NCBI RefSeq assembly: GCF_003574295.1
Contig: NZ_BHGK01000001.1
Coordinates: 1,674,001-1,738,000, forward strand
Direction of reading: 5' to 3'
Length of the DNA: 64,000 nucleotides
From: Mediterraneibacter butyricigenes
GTDB taxonomy: Bacteria; Bacillota; Clostridia; Lachnospirales; Lachnospiraceae
Of the stretch, positions 47,040-56,592 are shown one piece after another (positions within the stretch are counted from its first letter, which is position 1; each line of letters opens with the position of its first letter). The notes under the pieces were generated by a model. That model had not been told where the DNA came from. It saw nothing but the letters and a program-made list of their open reading frames with translations, and did not search any database. The translations under genes and the position numbers were made by a program.

Positions 47040-47864
47040 ATGATGTATCAGATGATTGCGCTGGATATGGATGGCACGTTGCTGAATGAAAAAAAGGAAA
47101 TTACCCCGGGAAATATGAAAGCGATTGAAGAAGCAGTTCAGCAGGGAAAATACGTAGTACTGAATACCGGAAGATGTCTTTCGGAACTGGTACGCTATCT
47201 GGATATCATACCGGGCCTTCGGTTTGTGAACAGTGTCAGTGGGGCATTGGTGTACGATTTGCAGAAAAAACAGGCAATCTATCAGCAGGCGATGGAGCCG
47301 GAACTGATCTGTCAGTTGTTCGAATTTGCGAGAGAAGAAGATGCCATGCCGCAGATTCTTTCGGAGAAATCTTATGTAAAACGGGCGCATTATGAGATTA
47401 TGGAGCAGTTTCAGATCGCTCATTTTAAACCGATTTATTCCTATGCGGCTACAAAGTTGGAAGATTTTGAAGCAGAGTACCGGAAGAATCCATTTCCGGT
47501 GGAAAAATTCAATATATATCACAGGACGGTAGAGTCACGGGAGGTTACAAAGCGAAAGATCATGATGGCGGGACTTCCGGTAGAGATGGCTTATGCGGAA
47601 TTTACTTCGCTGGAAATCACGGCATGTGGCGTGGATAAAGGAGTCGGACTTCAGAAACTGTCGGAACATCTGGGACTTTCCATGGAGGATGTGATCGTTG
47701 TGGGAGATTCGGACAATGACATCGGTGCGCTGAAAGTTGCGGGACTTGCCGTTGCCATGGGAAATGCAAAGGGCGGCATAAAGCGGCTGGCGGATGTACA
47801 GGTGGTAGACTGTGAGCATGACGGATGTGCAGAAGCAATTTATAAGTATCTTTTAGCGGAATAA
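47040..47864 (+). CDS. Cof-type HAD phosphatase
   Basis: 274 residues. Motif I ALDMDGTLLN, motif II VLNTGR, motif III lysine in VDKGVGLQKL and motif IV VVGDSDNDIGAL, with a C2B cap between. Sugar-phosphate or cofactor-phosphate phosphatase; substrate not predictable. Stand-alone, cytoplasmic. Confidence 0.92.
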   Translation: MMYQMIALDMDGTLLNEKKEITPGNMKAIEEAVQQGKYVVLNTGRCLSELVRYLDIIPGLRFVNSVSGALVYDLQKKQAIYQQAMEPELICQLFEFAREEDAMPQILSEKSYVKRAHYEIMEQFQIAHFKPIYSYAATKLEDFEAEYRKNPFPVEKFNIYHRTVESREVTKRKIMMAGLPVEMAYAEFTSLEITACGVDKGVGLQKLSEHLGLSMEDVIVVGDSDNDIGALKVAGLAVAMGNAKGGIKRLADVQVVDCEHDGCAEAIYKYLLAE

Positions 47865-48108
47865 ATATCAGAACGCAAATGCAGGGATAAATGCAGTACA
47901 GGGCGTTCACACAAAAAACACAATTTTACCCTTGCATCTTTTGAACTAGAGTGTTATAACACAGTTGTAACAAAAAAAGAACACAGTTTCTTAAGACTAG
48001 TTTTTGAAAACATCATCATTCTTGTTTCCAAGAAACCAGCCCCAAGAGACCGGAAGAAGTTGACGAGACGAAAGAGGTTCGCTTCGCCGTGATTGGAGGA
48101 AGAGTTAA

Positions 48109-48705
48109 ATGGATACTTTAATTGCACAGAAAAGAGATTTAAACAAGAAAGCAAAGGTATTAAGAAGAGAAGGTTATGTAGTAGGAATCCTGTATGGCAG
48201 ACATCTGGAAGAGTCCGTACCGGTTATGATGACCAAGAGTGATGTGGCTCAGATCCTGAAGGATAAGACAAAAGGAAGCCAGATTATGCTGGATGTAGAA
48301 GGTCAGCAGTACGATGTCCTGATTAAAGAATTGGATTTCAATCCGCTGAAGGGTTCCATTGATGCGATGGATTTCCAGGCACTGGTTAAAGGTGAGAAGG
48401 TTCATTCCGTAGCAGAAGTTGTTTTGCTTCACCATGAAAAAGTAGTAGAGGGAATCATCGAGGAAAAACTGCAGGAGATTTCATATAAAGCAACACCGGA
48501 AGCATTGGTAGATAAAATTGAGATTGATGTTTCTGAGATGCGTGTAGGCGATGAAGTAAAAGTAAAAGATCTTGATATCGCAAAGAAGCCGGGCGTAGTA
48601 TTGGTAACAGATCCGGAAGAGGTCGTTGTAATGATTACAGAAGCTCATCTGGCGAAGGAAGCCGACGATGAGGAAGCAGACGCAGAAGAGACACCGGCTG
48701 AGTAG
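48109..48705 (+). CDS. rplY: 50S ribosomal protein L25 (CTC form)
   Basis: 198 residues. N-terminal 5S-RNA-binding domain (about 1-90: RDLNKKAKVLRREGYVVGILYG, DFNPLKGSIDAMDFQAL) and the C-terminal TL5-like beta domain (about 95-180) with an acidic tail typical of the long, CTC form. GGAGGAAGAG precedes the ATG. 47865-48108 upstream contains no other gene. Confidence 0.92.
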   Translation: MDTLIAQKRDLNKKAKVLRREGYVVGILYGRHLEESVPVMMTKSDVAQILKDKTKGSQIMLDVEGQQYDVLIKELDFNPLKGSIDAMDFQALVKGEKVHSVAEVVLLHHEKVVEGIIEEKLQEISYKATPEALVDKIEIDVSEMRVGDEVKVKDLDIAKKPGVVLVTDPEEVVVMITEAHLAKEADDEEADAEETPAE

Positions 48706-48774
48706 GAAAAAGAAAACTCCTGGATTTGCGATTTATTGAAAAACCGGAGACGGATAAAATAGATAGAAACAGGT

Positions 48775-48809
48775 ACAGCGTTGGGATTGAAAATCTCAGC
48801 GCTGTTTTT
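48775..48809 (+). terminator. Terminator after rplY
   Basis: ACAGCGTTGGGATT / ATCTCAGCGCTGT arms with a four-base loop and five T residues. Confidence 0.8.
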
Positions 48810-48928
48810 GAATTTTCCTTCAAAAGATTGTAATGGAAAAGTTGAGTTTTCGATTATCTAAGAAGGTTGCTTCCGGGAGCGCTCACGCTTAGTCCTCGCC
48901 CAACGGAGCACTAACCTTCGAGCGGCGT

Positions 48929-49624
48929 TTAGAACTTGCTCTCAGGAAGTGCCGGGGCTGTGGATGTCCCTTCCGCAATCCTTCTGAGATAATCAGGATA
49001 GACTGCAACCATATAAATCATTCGTCCGCAGGAAGAAGTGGTGCATGGATTATCACAGTGGCATTTACGATAAGTTTTTCCAGTCTGCTTATCACGCATC
49101 CATTTCATTTTGGGGTATACAAATTTCATGGTAGGAAGTTTGCTTCTTAAATGAGATTTACTGCCTTCTCGTTTCATAGGAAACGTTGGATCATGTGGAC
49201 AGCAGGGAATACCATGTTCATTAACTGTGTAGTCCGTTCCTTCCATGGATAGTTTTACACGGAGAGGAATAAAAGCTTTACGAAATCCAATGTCTTCGAA
49301 AAGAGTTTTATAGATTTCAATCGTATCAAAGGCGGCATCACCAAGAAAAGTCTTCGGCTCTATCAAAGGATGTTTTTTGAAAAAATCAATTAAAACAGGA
49401 AGCAGCGCTTTTGAGTCTGCAAGAGATTTATCCTCATCCGGAGAATCCGATTTCTTTTCTACAACAATGTCAGGATGTGCATTTAGGAAATCCTTATTGT
49501 AGAAAGATATGTCGCGGACAATGCCAGGTCCATTTGTGACGAGACCGAATTTATAGGCATAACAGAAGTGACCGTTGATGTACATCTGCTGTATCGCCTG
49601 ATTGGATGCAGCGTGAGTTGGCAT
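48929..49624 (-). pseudogene. Transposase C-terminal part (IS1182-like DDE)
   Basis: 231 codons, 5' truncated. HAASNQAIQQMYINGHFCYAY near the start, FLGDAAFDTIEIYKTL with a DDE aspartate, and a Cys-rich tail CHCDNPCTTSSCGRMIY match IS1182/IS4-like transposases. The N-terminal half is gone; the break lies where cysK sequence begins on the other strand. An inverted AAGGTT...AACCTT pair near 48864-48918 may be the insertion sequence's end. Confidence 0.7.
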
Positions 49625-49639
49625 GGAACCATAGGCTGC

Positions 49640-49975
49640 TTTGTAAGGATCGTAGGAATCATCTGTATGCCGGGAAATATGTCAAAAGAAAGAATCGATC
49701 TTCTGAAAGGGTATGGAGCAGAAGTCGTTCTGACACCGGCAAAAGACTATATGGTGGGGTCAAACAAAAAAGCAGAGGAACTCGCTGAGACGCTTCCGGG
49801 AGCATTTCTGGTAGGACAGGGATTTAATCCGAACAACCCGGCGATGCATATTAAAACTACGGGTCCGGAAATCTGGAGAGATCTGGATGGAAAAGCAGAT
49901 ATTTTTGTGGCGGCCGTCGGAATCTCTGCAGGTGCAATCGCAATCCTTGACAACTGTGAGTTTGAATGGGAATAG
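49640..49975 (+). pseudogene. Fragment of cysteine synthase (CysK)
   Basis: MPGNMSKERIDLLKGYGAEVVLTP, KAEELAETLPGAFLVGQGFNP and KTTGPEIWRDLDGKADIFVAAVG are the middle of CysK. The PLP lysine segment upstream and the GTGGT(I/L) region with the whole C-terminus downstream are missing; after VAAVG the frame gives unrelated residues and stops. The gene was probably destroyed by the adjacent insertion sequence and a later deletion. Confidence 0.85.
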
Positions 49976-50205
49976 GAGAAATCTGCGGACCGGCGCCAAA
50001 ATGAGGGGAACATACGGTGGAGATTCTGAAAGAATGTGGAGATTCGGAGAAAGACATTTTCCCCAGGTTGACATTCTGTGGTGAGACAGATACTATAAAA
50101 AGAAGGGTTTCCGCAAATCGCGGAGAAAATGAGAGCTGATCCTATCGCTCAAAGAGATTATCATAAAAATTCAAAACAGTACCACAGAAAGGATAAAACG
50201 AAAGA

Positions 50206-50829
50206 ATGAAGAAAAGAACGAAAAAAGCAATGATTTTATTTCTTGCAACGATGGCAGCAGCCATTTCAGTAATTGGATGTGGAAAGAAAGAAGAAGCAAA
50301 GAAAACGGAAAGTGATGCAAAGAAGTCGAATACAGAAGAAACACCGAAAACAACGGATTCGTCAGCTTCTCTTCCGGAAATAGGAGAGGACGGAAGCTTT
50401 ACTTCCTCAGACGGAAAGATTACGATGACACTGGCAGGAGAGGGATGGACCTGTACCGCCGATACAGATAATATGAAGACGCTGAAAAGTGATACCGCGG
50501 TGATCAATGTAGTCTATGCGACCGGTGACGGAATTGAAGCGACTATGGTACCGACGGACGAGGAAGCCTATCGAAAGATGGTCAACGGTGGAATGGCGGA
50601 TCTGGCGTTTGATGTGGTAAGCTTCGAAACCTATGCCGAGAATGGCAAGACAATGTATCGAGGATGCGTCCATTATACCGGCGCAGACAATCCGGACAAA
50701 TATACGGTTCACTATGGTGTATACGGAGAAGGAGCAGGATATACGGCAACGGCAGTCTTGTCCGTGGACGATAAGACCGCAGTGGCAGATCTGGAGAGTT
50801 CGGTATACAGTATGCAGGTAAAGGAGTAG
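50206..50829 (+). CDS. Lipoprotein of unknown function
   Basis: 207 residues. Lipobox ISVIGC with Cys about 25, a Lys/Thr/Ser linker (about 26-55), then a small globular domain with repeated beta-strand patterns (MTLAGEGWTCTADTDNMK, NVVYATGDGIEATMVPTDEEAYRKM). The gene ends four bases before the decarboxylase start; ribosome site AAGGAG overlaps its stop. I recognise no family. Confidence 0.8.
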   Translation: MKKRTKKAMILFLATMAAAISVIGCGKKEEAKKTESDAKKSNTEETPKTTDSSASLPEIGEDGSFTSSDGKITMTLAGEGWTCTADTDNMKTLKSDTAVINVVYATGDGIEATMVPTDEEAYRKMVNGGMADLAFDVVSFETYAENGKTMYRGCVHYTGADNPDKYTVHYGVYGEGAGYTATAVLSVDDKTAVADLESSVYSMQVKE

Positions 50830-50833
50830 AGGT

Positions 50834-52342
50834 GTGAGAGGAAATTCCCTTTACGAGAAATTAAAAAAATATGAAGCGTCAGATTTCTATGGGTTTCATA
50901 TGCCGGGACATAAGCGGAATACGGAGCTGATGGGACAGGGACTGCCCTATGGAATTGATATTACAGAGATCGATGGATTTGATGATCTGCATCATGCAGA
51001 CGGAATCCTGCTGGAGTTGGAGCAGCGTATCGCAAAGCTTTACGGGGCGGATCGATCCCGGATCCTGATCAACGGAAGTACGGCGGGAATTATGAGCGCC
51101 ATTCTGGGGGGTGTGGACAGAGGCGGAAAACTTCTGGTGGCAAGAAACTGCCACAAATCGGTATATCACGCCATGGAGCTCGGAGGATTGGAACCGGTGT
51201 ATCTTTATCCGGAATTTGATACAACCTGGGAGATCAATGGTGTAATAGAACCGGGACAGATAAAGGCTGCACTGGAGGCAGATTCTGAAATTCAGGCGGT
51301 GATGCTGGTGTCGCCCACTTATGACGGTGTGGTTTCGGATATCCGAACCATTGCGGAAATCGTTCATTCTTATCAGATTCCGCTGATCGTGGATGAGGCT
51401 CACGGAGCGCATTTTGGGTTCCACCCTTATTTCCCGGAGAACAGTAACCGCTGTGGTGCGGATGTGGTGATTCACAGTCTGCATAAGACACTTCCGGCAC
51501 CGACCCAGACCGCGGTTCTTCACATCAACGGAACGATCGCGAAGGAAGAACAGATCTGGCATTATCTGAATATGTTGCAGACCAGCAGCCCATCCTATAT
51601 TCTAATGGCTGGGATTGACCGGTGCGTAGGATTGCTGGAAAGGGAAAAGGAAATTTCTAAAGCAAATGAAAAGGGACAGGCCCTTTTGGAAAAAGAGCAA
51701 TATGGCTTCCGGCAATATGTGGCGCGCCTGGAACGACTTCGGACGGAACTGCAAGAATCCCTGCAAAGTCTGAAACTGGTGGAACCGGAAATGAGAAAAT
51801 CAGGCTTAAAAATCGAATACATGGAGTATGATAAATCAAAGATTTTGATTTCCACGAAAAGATGTTCAAAAACGTCAGAAGAAATTTATAAGTTGCTATT
51901 AGAAAAGTATCATTTACAGATGGAGATGCGGGCAGGCTCTTACATTCTGGCTATGACGTCCATTGCAGATACGGATGCAGGATTTGAAAGGCTGAAACAG
52001 GCACTGTTGGAATTGGATAAAAGTTGTCGGTTCATTTCCACAGAACGAACAGAGGGGGCGGGCGTTTCCTTCGCACTGCCACGGACTGAGCTGGTGTATC
52101 TGCCGGGAAAAGCAGAAGAATTCAGAAGAAAGCAACAGACGGAAAGCCGCCTGTTTGAAGAGGCAGAGGGCAGGATTTCGCTGGAATATGCCTATCTGTA
52201 CCCACCTGGAATTCCGCTTCTGGTGCCGGGGGAGCGAATCAGTGGAGAAGTGATTTCGCAGTTGCTCGGATATCAGAAACAGGGATTCTCGATCGAAGGA
52301 ATCAGAGAACAGGGAAGATTAGAGGTAATCAGTCATGGGTAA
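50834..52342 (+). CDS. Orn/Lys/Arg decarboxylase family PLP enzyme (YaaO-like)
   Basis: 502 residues. FYGFHMPGHKRN, NGSTAGIMSAI, VDEAHGAHFGFHPYFP and the PLP lysine in VIHSLHKTLPAPTQTAVLH define the fold-type I basic amino-acid decarboxylases without the wing domain. B. subtilis has a relative (yaaO) at the same place before tmk and holB. GTG 50834 follows AAGGAG. Substrate (arginine, lysine or ornithine) not assignable by eye. Confidence 0.9.
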   Translation: MRGNSLYEKLKKYEASDFYGFHMPGHKRNTELMGQGLPYGIDITEIDGFDDLHHADGILLELEQRIAKLYGADRSRILINGSTAGIMSAILGGVDRGGKLLVARNCHKSVYHAMELGGLEPVYLYPEFDTTWEINGVIEPGQIKAALEADSEIQAVMLVSPTYDGVVSDIRTIAEIVHSYQIPLIVDEAHGAHFGFHPYFPENSNRCGADVVIHSLHKTLPAPTQTAVLHINGTIAKEEQIWHYLNMLQTSSPSYILMAGIDRCVGLLEREKEISKANEKGQALLEKEQYGFRQYVARLERLRTELQESLQSLKLVEPEMRKSGLKIEYMEYDKSKILISTKRCSKTSEEIYKLLLEKYHLQMEMRAGSYILAMTSIADTDAGFERLKQALLELDKSCRFISTERTEGAGVSFALPRTELVYLPGKAEEFRRKQQTESRLFEEAEGRISLEYAYLYPPGIPLLVPGERISGEVISQLLGYQKQGFSIEGIREQGRLEVISHG

Positions 52343-52922
52343 AATTGTCTATATCATGGGAAAAAGTTCTTCCGGAAAGGACACCATTTTTCAAAAGCTG
52401 AAAGAGGCGCTTCCGGAGTTTAAGACCATCGTGCTTTATACCACCCGTCCGATCCGGGCAGGAGAGCAGGATGGTGTGGAATACCATTTTGTAAAAGAAG
52501 AAACGCTGAAAGCATTTGAAGAAAAAGGGCAGATCATTGAGCTTCGTGCGTACAATACCGTACATGGAGTCTGGAAATATTTTACGGCAGATGACGGGCA
52601 GATCAACCTTGAGAAAGAAAATTATCTGGTGATCGGGACGCTGGAGTCTTATGAGCAGATGAAAAAATATTTTGGAGAGGATGCGCTGCTTCCGATTTAT
52701 GTTCAGGTGGAAGATGGCATCAGACTGGGAAGAGCCCTGGAACGGGAACGCAGACAGCAGGTGCCGAAATATGAGGAACTGTGTCGCAGATTTCTGGCAG
52801 ACAGTCAGGATTTTTCGGAGGGAAATATTGCAAGAGCCGGGATCGAGACACGGTTTGAAAATGTGGAGCTGGAGTCCTGTGTCAGTGAGATTCTCCGGTT
52901 TGTAAAAGAACGGGTGATATGA
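52335..52922 (+). CDS. Guanylate kinase-like nucleotide kinase
   Basis: 195 residues. P-loop IMGKSSSGKDTIFQKL (the usual GPSGAGKST is altered), then LYTTRPIRAGEQDGVEYHFV, the GMP-binding region. Overlaps the decarboxylase by eight bases. It occupies the slot that thymidylate kinase has in B. subtilis, so either a diverged Gmk or a kinase of related substrate; dedicated gmk copies usually lie elsewhere. Confidence 0.8.
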   Translation: MGKIVYIMGKSSSGKDTIFQKLKEALPEFKTIVLYTTRPIRAGEQDGVEYHFVKEETLKAFEEKGQIIELRAYNTVHGVWKYFTADDGQINLEKENYLVIGTLESYEQMKKYFGEDALLPIYVQVEDGIRLGRALERERRQQVPKYEELCRRFLADSQDFSEGNIARAGIETRFENVELESCVSEILRFVKERVI

Positions 52923-53007
52923 TATAATTACAATATCTATCTACATATCAGGTCGAAGGCAGACATTTACTGTTTTACGGAAATGAGAAAATTCGACGGA
53001 GATAAAA

Positions 53008-54030
53008 ATGAACAGGAAATCAGGTGGTTTTATGAGCAGCAGTTTTAAAGACGTGGTAGGACACAAAGACATTATCCGATATATTGAACAGGCAGTGAAA
53101 GAAGGGAAAGTTTCTCATGCGTACATTCTGAATGGGGAAAAAGGTTCCGGCAAGAAGTTACTGGCCAATCTTTTTGCAATGAGTCTGCAATGCCAGAATC
53201 TTCAGGAAGACGGAGATGCCTGCGGGGAATGCCAGTCCTGCAAGCAGGCCGCCCATGGAAACCAGCCGGATATTAAGATCATCAGCCATGAAAAACCTGG
53301 GAGCATCAGTGTAGATGAGATCCGGGAACAGATCAATCAGGATATTGTGATCAAACCATACAGCAGTAAGCATAAGGTCTATATCATGCCGGACGCTGAT
53401 CTGATGACCGTACAGGCGCAGAATGCACTTCTGAAAACACTGGAAGAGCCACCGCAGTACGCAGTGATCCTACTTTTGACAGAGAATGCAGAGGTGCTGC
53501 TGCCGACGATTCGTTCCAGATGTGTGATGCTGAAGCTGCGCAACATCAAGGACGCGCTGGTGAAAAAATATCTGATGGAACAGAAATGCATACCGGATTA
53601 TAAGGCAGATGTCTGTGTGGCATTTGCACAGGGCAATCTGGGACGGGCCATTATGCTGGCGGAATCCGAACATTTCAATGAGATCAAAGAAGAGTCGGTG
53701 CACCTTCTGAAACATATCAATGAGATGGAACTCTATGAGATCGAGGATGCAATCAAGCACATGTCGGCGTACAAGCTGGACGTGACAGATTATCTGGATA
53801 TTATGGCAATCTGGTATCGGGATGTTCTCCTGTTCAAGGCGACGATGGATCCGGAGCGGGTGGTCTTTTCCGATCAGCTAAAGGCGATCAAGGAACGGGC
53901 ACAGAAAAGCTCTTATGAAGGCATCGAAAAAATATTAGAAAGTCTGGAGACAGCAAAAGCGCGGATCAAAGCCAATGTAAACTTTGAGCTTTTGATGGAA
54001 CTGTTGCTGTTGACGATAAAGGAGAATTAA
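53008..54030 (+). CDS. holB: DNA polymerase III delta-prime subunit
   Basis: 340 residues. VSHAYILNGEKGSGKKLLANLFA (P-loop), a zinc-binding CxxCxxC module (CGECQSCKQ about 79), VYIMPDADLMTVQAQNALLKTLEEPP with sensor 1 and SRC motif IRSRCVML. Clamp-loader subunit. ATG 53008 follows GGAGATAAAA; a second ATG at 53032 also has a site. Confidence 0.93.
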   Translation: MNRKSGGFMSSSFKDVVGHKDIIRYIEQAVKEGKVSHAYILNGEKGSGKKLLANLFAMSLQCQNLQEDGDACGECQSCKQAAHGNQPDIKIISHEKPGSISVDEIREQINQDIVIKPYSSKHKVYIMPDADLMTVQAQNALLKTLEEPPQYAVILLLTENAEVLLPTIRSRCVMLKLRNIKDALVKKYLMEQKCIPDYKADVCVAFAQGNLGRAIMLAESEHFNEIKEESVHLLKHINEMELYEIEDAIKHMSAYKLDVTDYLDIMAIWYRDVLLFKATMDPERVVFSDQLKAIKERAQKSSYEGIEKILESLETAKARIKANVNFELLMELLLLTIKEN

Positions 54031-54033
54031 CGG

Positions 54034-54939
54034 ATGGTAAAAGTAATCGGAGTACGTTTTCGCCGGGCAGGGAAAATTTATTATTTTGCACCCGGCAAAC
54101 ATAAAGTAAACCGCGGGGATGCGGTGATTGTGGAGACGGTTCGTGGAGTGGAATACGGACATGTAGTGCTGGGACCGAAGGAAATCCCGGACGACGAAGT
54201 AATCCAGCCTCTGAAATATGTGATCCGGAAAGCAACCGAACAGGATCGACAGACCGAGGAGCGCAACCGGGAAAAAGAAAAAGAAGCATTCAAGATCTGC
54301 CTGGAAAAGATCAGAAAACATGGTCTGGAAATGAAGCTGATCGATGCGGAATATACCTTTGATAACAACAAGCTACTGTTTTATTTTACGGCGGACGGAA
54401 GAATCGACTTCCGGGAACTGGTAAAAGATCTGGCAGCAGTATTCCGTACCCGAATCGAACTGCGGCAGATCGGAGTGCGGGACGAGACGAAGATCCGCGG
54501 AGGAATCGGAATCTGTGGACGGCCCCTTTGCTGTCACACGTATCTGTCTGAATTTGCGGCAGTATCGATTCGTATGGCAAAGGAACAGAATCTGTCTTTG
54601 AACCCATCCAAGATTTCAGGAGTCTGCGGACGACTGATGTGCTGTCTGACGAATGAGGAGGAGAACTATGAAGAACTGAATAGCCAGCTTCCATCTGTGG
54701 GCGATAAGGTGACGACCTGTGAAGGACTTCATGGCGTGGTTCATTCTTTAAGTATTCTGCGGAAACAGGTAAAGGTGATCGTGGATCTGGAAAATGACGA
54801 GAAAGAGATCCGGGAATATCAGGCCGAGGATTTGAAATTCAAACCGAGAAAACGCAAAACAAAGGTGTCAAAGGATGAGATGAAGAAGCTGGCGGCACTG
54901 GAAAAGCATGAGGGAGCATCGAAATTAGATGGCAATTAA
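54034..54939 (+). CDS. ricT: PSP1-domain protein RicT (YaaT)
   Basis: 301 residues. PSP1 C-terminal core with the cysteine-rich stretch IGICGRPLCCHTYL and ISGVCGRLMCCL (about 157-210). In B. subtilis YaaT is part of the Y-complex that affects RNase Y and sporulation. Starts four bases after holB and overlaps the methyltransferase gene by 11. Confidence 0.92.
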   Translation: MVKVIGVRFRRAGKIYYFAPGKHKVNRGDAVIVETVRGVEYGHVVLGPKEIPDDEVIQPLKYVIRKATEQDRQTEERNREKEKEAFKICLEKIRKHGLEMKLIDAEYTFDNNKLLFYFTADGRIDFRELVKDLAAVFRTRIELRQIGVRDETKIRGGIGICGRPLCCHTYLSEFAAVSIRMAKEQNLSLNPSKISGVCGRLMCCLTNEEENYEELNSQLPSVGDKVTTCEGLHGVVHSLSILRKQVKVIVDLENDEKEIREYQAEDLKFKPRKRKTKVSKDEMKKLAALEKHEGASKLDGN

Positions 54940-55633
54940 ATTACATCAGGGAGAACGTCTGGATGATCTTCAGTTAAACGGACTTCAGATCATTCAGGAT
55001 CCCAAACGCTTCTGCTTTGGAATGGATGCAGTCCTTCTGTCAGATTTTGCAAAGGTGAGAACCGGGGAAAAGGTGCTGGATCTGGGAACCGGAACCGGGA
55101 TTTTACCCATGCTTCTTGCCGGGAAGACAAAGGGACAGCATTTTACCGGGCTGGAGATCCAGCCGGAGAGCGCGGAGATGGCGCGCCGGAGCGTAGCCTA
55201 TAATCATCTGGAAGAAAAAATTGAGATTGTGACCGGAGATATCAAAGAGGCGGGCAGATTGTTTCAGCCTGCTTTTTTTGATGTGATTACGGTCAATCCA
55301 CCTTATATGGCAGATCAGTGTGGGATTCAGAATCCGCAGGATGCGAAAGCAATTGCGAGACATGAGATTCTCTGCAACCTGGAAGACATTTTTCGCGAGA
55401 GCAAGAAGCTGCTTCCGGAAGGGAAAGGTCGGTTTTATATGGTACATCGTCCGGTTCGTCTGGCGGAGATTCTTCTGAAAATGAGTCAGAGCCATATCGA
55501 ACCCAAACGGATCCAACTGGTACATCCGTATGTAGACAAAGAGCCGGTGATGGTGCTGATCGAAGGGCGAAGCGGAGCAAGGCCGGGAGTTCGGATCGAG
55601 CCGCCGCTGATATTACATGAGCATGGTAAATGA
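54929..55633 (+). CDS. tRNA1(Val) adenine-N6 methyltransferase-like (YabB/TrmN6)
   Basis: 234 residues. QIIQDPKRFCFGMDAVLLSDFA, SAM-binding VLDLGTGTGILPMLLAG and the catalytic NPPY in VITVNPPYM. Family methylates adenine in tRNA. Overlaps ricT by 11 bases. Confidence 0.9.
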   Translation: MAIKLHQGERLDDLQLNGLQIIQDPKRFCFGMDAVLLSDFAKVRTGEKVLDLGTGTGILPMLLAGKTKGQHFTGLEIQPESAEMARRSVAYNHLEEKIEIVTGDIKEAGRLFQPAFFDVITVNPPYMADQCGIQNPQDAKAIARHEILCNLEDIFRESKKLLPEGKGRFYMVHRPVRLAEILLKMSQSHIEPKRIQLVHPYVDKEPVMVLIEGRSGARPGVRIEPPLILHEHGK

Positions 55634-55686
55634 GAAGAAGTGGAAACAGATAGAAGAAGCAACCGTGACAGAAAAGGAAGGGAAAA

Positions 55687-56553
55687 ATGGCAGGAACCTT
55701 ATTCTTATGTGCAACCCCTATTGGGAATCTGGAAGATATGTCTGTCCGTGCGATACGGACACTGAAAGAGGCGGACCTGATTGCGGCAGAAGATACCAGA
55801 AACAGTATCAAGCTGCTGAATCATTTTGAGATCGATACGCCAATGACCAGTTATCATGAGTATAATAAATTCGATAAGGGACGTGTACTGGTAAAGAAAC
55901 TTTTAGAGGGAATCAACATTGCTTTGATCACAGATGCAGGGACTCCGGGAATCTCAGACCCCGGAGAAGAACTGGTGAAAATGTGTTATGAAGCAGGGAT
56001 CACTGTGACCAGCATTCCGGGACCGGCAGCCTGCATTACGGCGCTGACCTTGTCCGGATTGGCAACCCGGCGTTTTGCATTCGAAGCATTTCTCCCTTCG
56101 GATAAAAAAGAGCGGGAAGTGATTCTACAGGAACTGGAACGGGAAACCCGAACCATGATTTTGTATGAAGCACCGCATCGTTTGGTGAAAACGCTGGAAC
56201 TTCTGTACACAAGGCTGGGCAATCGGAACATTACGGTGGTACGAGAACTGACGAAAAAACATGAGACCGTATTTGCCACAACGCTGGAAGAAGCGATTGC
56301 ATGTTACAAAGTGCAGGCTCCGAAAGGGGAATGTGTGCTGGTGTTGGAGGGAAAGAGTCGGGAACAGATCGAAAAAGAAGCGAAAGAACAGTGGGAAGAA
56401 CTGAGTGTGGAGGAACATATGGAGCAGTATCTTTCTCAGGGAATGGACCGGAAAGCGGCGATGAAAGCCGTTGCCAAAGATCGTGGAATTACGAAAAGAG
56501 AGGTCTATCAGTATCTGGAACAGAAGAAGTCCGAGAGAGAACAATCAGAGTAA
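55687..56553 (+). CDS. rsmI: 16S rRNA C1402 2'-O-methyltransferase
   Basis: 288 residues. LFLCATPIGNLEDMSVRAIRTL, AEDTRNSIKLLNHF, ALITDAGTPGISDPGEELV and IPGPAACITALTLSGL are RsmI signatures. AAGGAAGGG lies before ATG 55687. Last gene of the holB cluster. Confidence 0.95.
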   Translation: MAGTLFLCATPIGNLEDMSVRAIRTLKEADLIAAEDTRNSIKLLNHFEIDTPMTSYHEYNKFDKGRVLVKKLLEGINIALITDAGTPGISDPGEELVKMCYEAGITVTSIPGPAACITALTLSGLATRRFAFEAFLPSDKKEREVILQELERETRTMILYEAPHRLVKTLELLYTRLGNRNITVVRELTKKHETVFATTLEEAIACYKVQAPKGECVLVLEGKSREQIEKEAKEQWEELSVEEHMEQYLSQGMDRKAAMKAVAKDRGITKREVYQYLEQKKSEREQSE

Positions 56554-56592
56554 AATTCGGACAAGAAACAGAGTGTGAGAAGAAGGAAACGA

